DNA of 64,000 nucleotides from Pseudomonas sp. R37(2017) (lineage in GTDB: Bacteria > Pseudomonadota > Gammaproteobacteria > Pseudomonadales > Pseudomonadaceae): the NCBI RefSeq assembly GCF_002113375.1, contig NZ_NEHO01000016.1:62001-126000 (forward strand). Reading direction: 5' to 3'. Of the stretch, positions 60,128 through 64,000 are shown one piece after another (position 1 is the stretch's first letter; each line of letters starts with the position of its first letter). The position numbers and the translations under genes were made by a program. Below the pieces are notes generated by a model. The model was not told the origin of the DNA. It made no database searches and saw only the letters and a list, made by a program, of their open reading frames with translations.

Positions 60128-61021
60128 ATGAAGACTCCAAAACGCATTGAACCCCTGATCGAGGACGGTCTGGTCGACGAGGTGCTGCGCCCACTCATGA
60201 GTGGTAAAGAAGCAGCTGTTTATGTGGTGCGCTGCGGCAACGAGTTACGTTGCGCGAAGGTCTACAAGGAGGCGAACAAGCGAAGTTTCCGTCAGGCGGC
60301 CGAGTATCAGGAAGGCCGCAAGGTGCGCAACAGCCGTCAGGCCCGTGCGATGGCCAAGGGCTCCAAGTTTGGCCGCAAGGAATCCGAAGAGGCCTGGCAG
60401 AACGCCGAAGTGGCGGCGCTGTTCCGTCTGGCCAATGCCGGTGTGCGGGTGCCCAGGCCGTTCGACTTCCTCGAAGGCGTGCTGCTCATGGAACTGGTGG
60501 CCGACGAGTACGGTGATGCGGCGCCGCGCCTGAACGATGTGGTGCTGGAGCCGGACCAGGCCCGCGAGTATCACGCGTATCTGATTTCCCAGATCGTGCT
60601 GATGCTGTGTACCGGTCTGGTGCACGGTGACCTGTCCGAGTTCAACGTGCTGCTGGCGCCGACCGGCCCGGTGATCATCGACCTGCCACAAGCGGTGGAT
60701 GCAGCGGGCAACAATCACGCATTCAGCATGCTGGAGCGCGACGTTGGCAACATGGCGTCCTACTTCGGGCGGTTTGCCCCGGAGTTGAAGAAGACCCGAT
60801 ACGCCAAGGAAATGTGGGCCTTGTACGAGGCCGGCACCTTGCACCCGGGCAGTGTTCTGACTGGCGAATTTGCCGACTCGGAAAAGTTGGCTGACGTGGG
60901 TGGAATCATGCGCGAAATCGAGGCCGCGCGCCTGGATGAAGAACGCAAGCAGGCGGCCCGCATGGCGGACGATGCTCCGCCAGGCAAAGCCGAAGAACCG
61001 CCTCCGCCATGGATGCAGTGA
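60128..61021 (+). CDS. RIO1-type serine/threonine protein kinase
   Basis: Atypical kinase of 297 aa. Kinase landmarks: SGKEAAVYVVRCGNELRCAK near residues 25-44 (ATP region and Lys), catalytic loop LVHGDLSEFNVLL near 163-175, metal-binding IIDLPQAVD near 182-190. The C-terminal tail is basic then proline-rich (PPPPWMQ). RIO kinases act in ribosome maturation in archaea and eukaryotes; the bacterial role is unclear. Start ATG 60128 after AATAAAAGCTG has a weak ribosome site. A strong terminator follows. Confidence 0.9.
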   Translation: MKTPKRIEPLIEDGLVDEVLRPLMSGKEAAVYVVRCGNELRCAKVYKEANKRSFRQAAEYQEGRKVRNSRQARAMAKGSKFGRKESEEAWQNAEVAALFRLANAGVRVPRPFDFLEGVLLMELVADEYGDAAPRLNDVVLEPDQAREYHAYLISQIVLMLCTGLVHGDLSEFNVLLAPTGPVIIDLPQAVDAAGNNHAFSMLERDVGNMASYFGRFAPELKKTRYAKEMWALYEAGTLHPGSVLTGEFADSEKLADVGGIMREIEAARLDEERKQAARMADDAPPGKAEEPPPPWMQ

Positions 61022-61034
61022 TCGGTTAAAGAAA

Positions 61035-61058
61035 AACCCGGCTTCGGCCGGGTTTTTT
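61035..61058 (+). terminator. Terminator after the RIO kinase
   Basis: AACCCGGC and GCCGGGTT form an eight-base stem around a TTCG tetraloop, followed by TTTT, 14 bases after the stop. Confidence 0.92.
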
Positions 61059-61091
61059 GTGGGTTACAGATTCAATGTGGCAGACACAATG

Positions 61092-61200
61092 CCTGTGGGA
61101 GCGAGCTTGCTCCGGGCGGCGCTCCGACGATGAGGCCATTACATTCAACATCCATGTTGTCTGTTCTACCGCCATCGCGAGCAGGCTCGCTCCTACAGGG
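61092..61200. repeat. REPIN between RIO kinase and cueR
   Basis: A GTGGGAGCG arm (CTGTGGGAGCGAGCTTGCTC at 61093) and a GTAGGAGCG-type inverted arm ending at 61199 enclose about 60 bases. The first arm is slightly degenerate (CTCCGGGCGG). Confidence 0.75.
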
Positions 61201-61201
61201 A

Positions 61202-61615
61202 TCAGGCATGAGTCGGGGTGGTGCAGCAGCCCGACTCCAGGTTTTTCAGGATCGGGCAATCCGGCCGATGATCGCCCTGACAGTGCTCGACCAGGTCCTG
61301 CAAGGTATCGCGCAACTGCCCCAGCTCGCGGATCTTCTGGTTCAACTCATCGATATGCTGACGGGCCAGGGCTTTGACATCGGCGCTGGCGCGCTGGCGG
61401 TCCTGCCAGAGGGTCAGCAACTTGCCGACTTCCTCCAGGGAAAACCCCAGGTCCCGCGAGCGCTTGATGAAGGCCAGCGTGTGCAGGTCGTCATCGCCAT
61501 ACACCCGGTAACCGCTGTCGGTGCGATGGGCGGCCTTGAGCAAGCCGATGGATTCGTAATAACGGATCATCTTTGCGCTCAGGCCGCTGTGGCGGGCCGC
61601 TTGGCCGATGTTCAT
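61202..61615 (-). CDS. cueR: Cu(I)-responsive MerR-type regulator CueR
   Basis: Transcription factor of 137 aa that senses Cu(I) and activates copper efflux genes. N-terminal MerR HTH (NIGQAARHSGLSAKMIRYYE at 2-21, then GYRVYGDDDLHTL), dimer helix (about 80-110), and the metal loop CQGDHRPDCP with Cys112 and Cys120, the same positions as in E. coli CueR. A CC pair near the end (Cys130, Cys131) is also seen in CueR. The ATG overlaps the copA stop by 4 bp, so cueR is co-transcribed downstream of its target rather than divergent. Confidence 0.95.
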   Translation of the reverse strand: MNIGQAARHSGLSAKMIRYYESIGLLKAAHRTDSGYRVYGDDDLHTLAFIKRSRDLGFSLEEVGKLLTLWQDRQRASADVKALARQHIDELNQKIRELGQLRDTLQDLVEHCQGDHRPDCPILKNLESGCCTTPTHA

Positions 61616-64000
61616 CGGTTGTCCTCCAGGTCCTTGGGCTTCCAGGTTTTCAACAGTAACGCATTGCTCACCACGCTGACGCTCGACAACGCCATGGCCG
61701 CACCGGCCAGCACTGGGTTGAGCACGCCCAACATCGCCAGCGGAATGCCGATCAGGTTGTAGACGAAGGCCCAGAACAGGTTCTGCCGAATCTTGGCGTA
61801 GGTCTTGCGGCTGATCTCCAGCGCGGCCGGCACCAGCCGCGGATCGCCGCGCATCAGGGTGATGCCGGCCGCGTGCATGGCGACGTCGGTGCCGCCGCCC
61901 ATGGCGATGCCGATGTCGGCGGCGGCCAGTGCCGGGGCATCGTTGATACCGTCGCCGACCATTGCCACCACGCCGGTTTCCTTCAGTGCGGCGACTGTGG
62001 CGGCCTTGTCTGCCGGCAGTACTTCGGCATGCACATCCTGGATTCCCAGCGCTTCGGCGACCACTTTGGCGCTGCCGCGATTGTCGCCGGTCAGCAGGTG
62101 GCTGCCGATGTTCCGTGCATTCAGTCGCTGCACCGCTTGCAGCGCGCCTGGCTTGAGGGTGTCACCGAAGGCGAACAGGCCCAGCACTTGTGGTTCGGGA
62201 GATTGTTCGATCAACCAGGACAAGGTCCGGCCTTCTTTTTCCCACGCGATCGCCGAGTCGGCCAAGGGTCCGGCGTTCAAGCCGCTGTCCTCCAGCAGGC
62301 GACGGTTGCCCAGCGCCAGGCGACGCCCTTCGAGGCTGCCAGCGATGCCGCGACCGGTCAGGGACTGGCTGTCGCTGACATCGGCGACCTTCAAATGGCG
62401 TTCGCTACAGGCATCCAGAACAGCCTTGGCCAGCGGGTGCTCACTGCCGCGTTGCAGGGCGCCAGCCAATTGCAGCAGGCTTGCCTCATTGCCGTCGATG
62501 GCACTCAGATGAGCAATGCGCGGGGCGCCGGAGGTCAGGGTGCCGGTCTTGTCGAATACCACCGAGCTGACTTCGTGGGCGCGCTCCAGTGCTTCGGCAT
62601 CCTTGATCAAAATCCCGTGGCGTGCTGCCACGCCAGTGCCGGCCATGATCGCGGTGGGTGTGGCCAGACCCAATGCGCAAGGGCAGGCAATCACCAGCAC
62701 CGCCACCGCATTGATCAGTGCCGTTTCCATCGGCGCGCCATACAGCCACCAGCCGATCAGGGTCGCCAGGGCAATCAGCAGGACGGTGGGCACGAACACC
62801 TGGCTGACTTTATCCACCAGTTTCTGGATCGGCGCTTTCGCCGCCTGGGCGTCTTCCACCAGACGGATGATCCGCGCCAGCACGGTTTCCGCGCCCAGGG
62901 CCTGGGTACGCACCAGCAAGCGGCCTTCACCGTTGATCGCGCCGCCGGTGACTTTGTCACCGGGCTGCTTGGGCACCGGCAGGCTCTCGCCACTGATCAG
63001 GGCTTCATCGGCGTGGCTCTGGCCGTCGATCACTTCACCGTCCACCGGGAAGCGTTCGCCTGGCTTGACCAACACCAGATCATCGAGGCGCAGGGCGCTG
63101 ATGGCGACGTCTTGCTCCTGGCCATCGATCACCCGGATCGCCCGTTCCGGGCGCAAGGCTTCGAGGGCGCGGATGGCGCTGGCGGTCTGGCGCTTGGCGC
63201 GGCTTTCCAGGTACTTGCCCAGCAACACCAGGGCGATCACTACCGCCGAGGCTTCGAAATACAGATGCGGCATGCGCCCGGCGGCAGTGGCCCATTCATA
63301 CAGGCTCAAGCCATAACCGGCGCTGGTGCCCAGGGCCACCAGCAAATCCATGTTGCCGGCGCCGGCGCGCACGGCTTTCCACGCGGCGACGTAAAACCGT
63401 GCGCCGAAGATGAATTGCACGGGCGTGGCCAAAGCGAATTGCGCCCAGGCCGGGAGCATCCAGTGTATGCCGAAGGGTTGCAGCAGCATCGGCAACACCA
63501 GCGGCAAGGCGAGGGCGATGGCCATGATCAAGGCCAGGCGTTCGCGATGCAGGCGCTGGTTCTGGTTGTCGATTGACGGGTGTTCGGCTTCCCAGGTGCT
63601 GGCGGCGTAACCGGCCTTGGACACGGCCGCGATCAAGGTTTGCGGGTCGACCTGGCCGAGCAGTTCAAGGTGGGCACGTTCGTTGGCCAGGTTGACGCTG
63701 ACGCTTTTCACCCCCGGCACCTTGGCCAGTGCGCGCTCGACACGACCGACGCAGGACGCGCAGGTCATGCCGTCGATGCTCAATTCCAGGCTCTGTTGCG
63801 GCACGCTGTAGCCGGCCTTGGCTACGGCATCCATCAAGGCCGGCAAGCTGTCGCTGGGCGCCTGGACCCGTGCCTGCTCAGTGGCCAGGTTGACGCTGAC
63901 GGCGCTGGCGCCAATGACTTTGCTCAAGGCGCGCTCGACGCGCCCGGCGCAACTGGCGCAGGTCATGCCGGCAATCGGCAGGTCGAACGTGGTGGATTCG
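61612..64000 (-). CDS. copA: Cu(I) efflux P-type ATPase CopA (5' end outside window)
   Basis: Copper-exporting P1B ATPase; 795 residues are visible and the true start lies beyond 64000. Two N-terminal metal-binding HMA domains carry GMTCASC motifs (one at the right edge, the second about 70 residues on). The membrane core has the Cys-Pro-Cys metal site in IACPCALGLATPTAI. Further landmarks are phosphorylation site DKTGTLTSG, the HP motif EHPLAKA, and hinge GDGINDAPALAAADIGIAMG. The frame is open to the edge (residues before the first HMA read ESTTFDLPIAGMTC). Overlaps cueR by 4 bp. Confidence 0.95.
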   Translation of the reverse strand, partial: ESTTFDLPIAGMTCASCAGRVERALSKVIGASAVSVNLATEQARVQAPSDSLPALMDAVAKAGYSVPQQSLELSIDGMTCASCVGRVERALAKVPGVKSVSVNLANERAHLELLGQVDPQTLIAAVSKAGYAASTWEAEHPSIDNQNQRLHRERLALIMAIALALPLVLPMLLQPFGIHWMLPAWAQFALATPVQFIFGARFYVAAWKAVRAGAGNMDLLVALGTSAGYGLSLYEWATAAGRMPHLYFEASAVVIALVLLGKYLESRAKRQTASAIRALEALRPERAIRVIDGQEQDVAISALRLDDLVLVKPGERFPVDGEVIDGQSHADEALISGESLPVPKQPGDKVTGGAINGEGRLLVRTQALGAETVLARIIRLVEDAQAAKAPIQKLVDKVSQVFVPTVLLIALATLIGWWLYGAPMETALINAVAVLVIACPCALGLATPTAIMAGTGVAARHGILIKDAEALERAHEVSSVVFDKTGTLTSGAPRIAHLSAIDGNEASLLQLAGALQRGSEHPLAKAVLDACSERHLKVADVSDSQSLTGRGIAGSLEGRRLALGNRRLLEDSGLNAGPLADSAIAWEKEGRTLSWLIEQSPEPQVLGLFAFGDTLKPGALQAVQRLNARNIGSHLLTGDNRGSAKVVAEALGIQDVHAEVLPADKAATVAALKETGVVAMVGDGINDAPALAAADIGIAMGGGTDVAMHAAGITLMRGDPRLVPAALEISRKTYAKIRQNLFWAFVYNLIGIPLAMLGVLNPVLAGAAMALSSVSVVSNALLLKTWKPKDLEDNR

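Noticed and set aside
61873..63576. 567-aa plus-strand frame opposite copA
   Set aside because: Antisense to the P-type ATPase with all motifs present on the other strand.

Overview
The window is a chromosomal segment of a Pseudomonas of the fluorescens group. Three things support this. Gene order from 18880 to 41801 matches the P. aeruginosa block PA4839-PA4856 (speA, yciH, nudix, DUF2333, gcbA, chemoreceptor, dsbD, aroQ, accB, accC, DUF3426, prmA, dusB, fis, purH, purD, retS). The cob genes and ABC transporter match PA2903-PA2914. Intergenic spaces are filled with the REP/REPIN palindromes typical of this group (GTGGGAGCG...CTCGCGA and a GTAGGAGCG variant). GC content is high and genes are tightly packed with many 4-bp ATGA overlaps. 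No rRNA, tRNA, CRISPR array, intact insertion sequence or prophage was seen.

Layout. 1-25: first codons of a minus-strand gene with a twin-arginine-like start. 261-3000: an ATPase, binding-protein and permease operon of the BtuCD/FecCD type, probably for a corrinoid or metal chelate. 3159-8348: a copper acquisition cluster read on the minus strand as DUF2946, PCuAC chaperone, Met-rich DUF2946, OprC-type copper receptor and PepSY membrane protein. 8449-8739: an antitoxin without a toxin. 8894-16452: two divergent cobalamin operons (cobL-cbiD-cobK leftward, cobG-cobH-cobI-cbiG/cobJ rightward) covering most of the corrin-ring steps. 16633-18147: a lower-GC cassette of two tandem, distantly paralogous genes of unknown function. 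18218-33042: marC, retS, purine genes, fis-dusB, prmA, accBC, aroQ, dsbD. 33222-36891: a chemoreceptor and the diguanylate cyclase gcbA. 37378-41801: DUF2333, nudix, yciH, speA.

The second half is more mosaic. 42032-44148 is a short VgrG and its DUF4123 adaptor with no effector gene. 44165-48320 holds a MATE transporter, a small membrane protein, a MazG-like enzyme with CmoM methyltransferase, and two DUF4136 lipoproteins. 48489-53663 carries the regulatory and pilin part of a Tad/Flp pilus system (pprA, tadF-like, pprB, flp, stand-alone receiver), but none of the secretion machinery. 53889-57609 is a fatty-acid-type set (MaoC dehydratase, two-domain SDR, divergent thiolase). It is followed by a dCACHE chemoreceptor, a RIO kinase, and the copper efflux operon copA-cueR, which runs off the right edge.

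Functional themes are copper handling at both ends (uptake at 3-8 kb, CueR/CopA efflux at 61-64 kb), cobalamin synthesis, and lifestyle switching (RetS, GcbA, PprA/PprB, two chemoreceptors). The best candidate for something undescribed is the tandem paralogue pair at 16633-18147.
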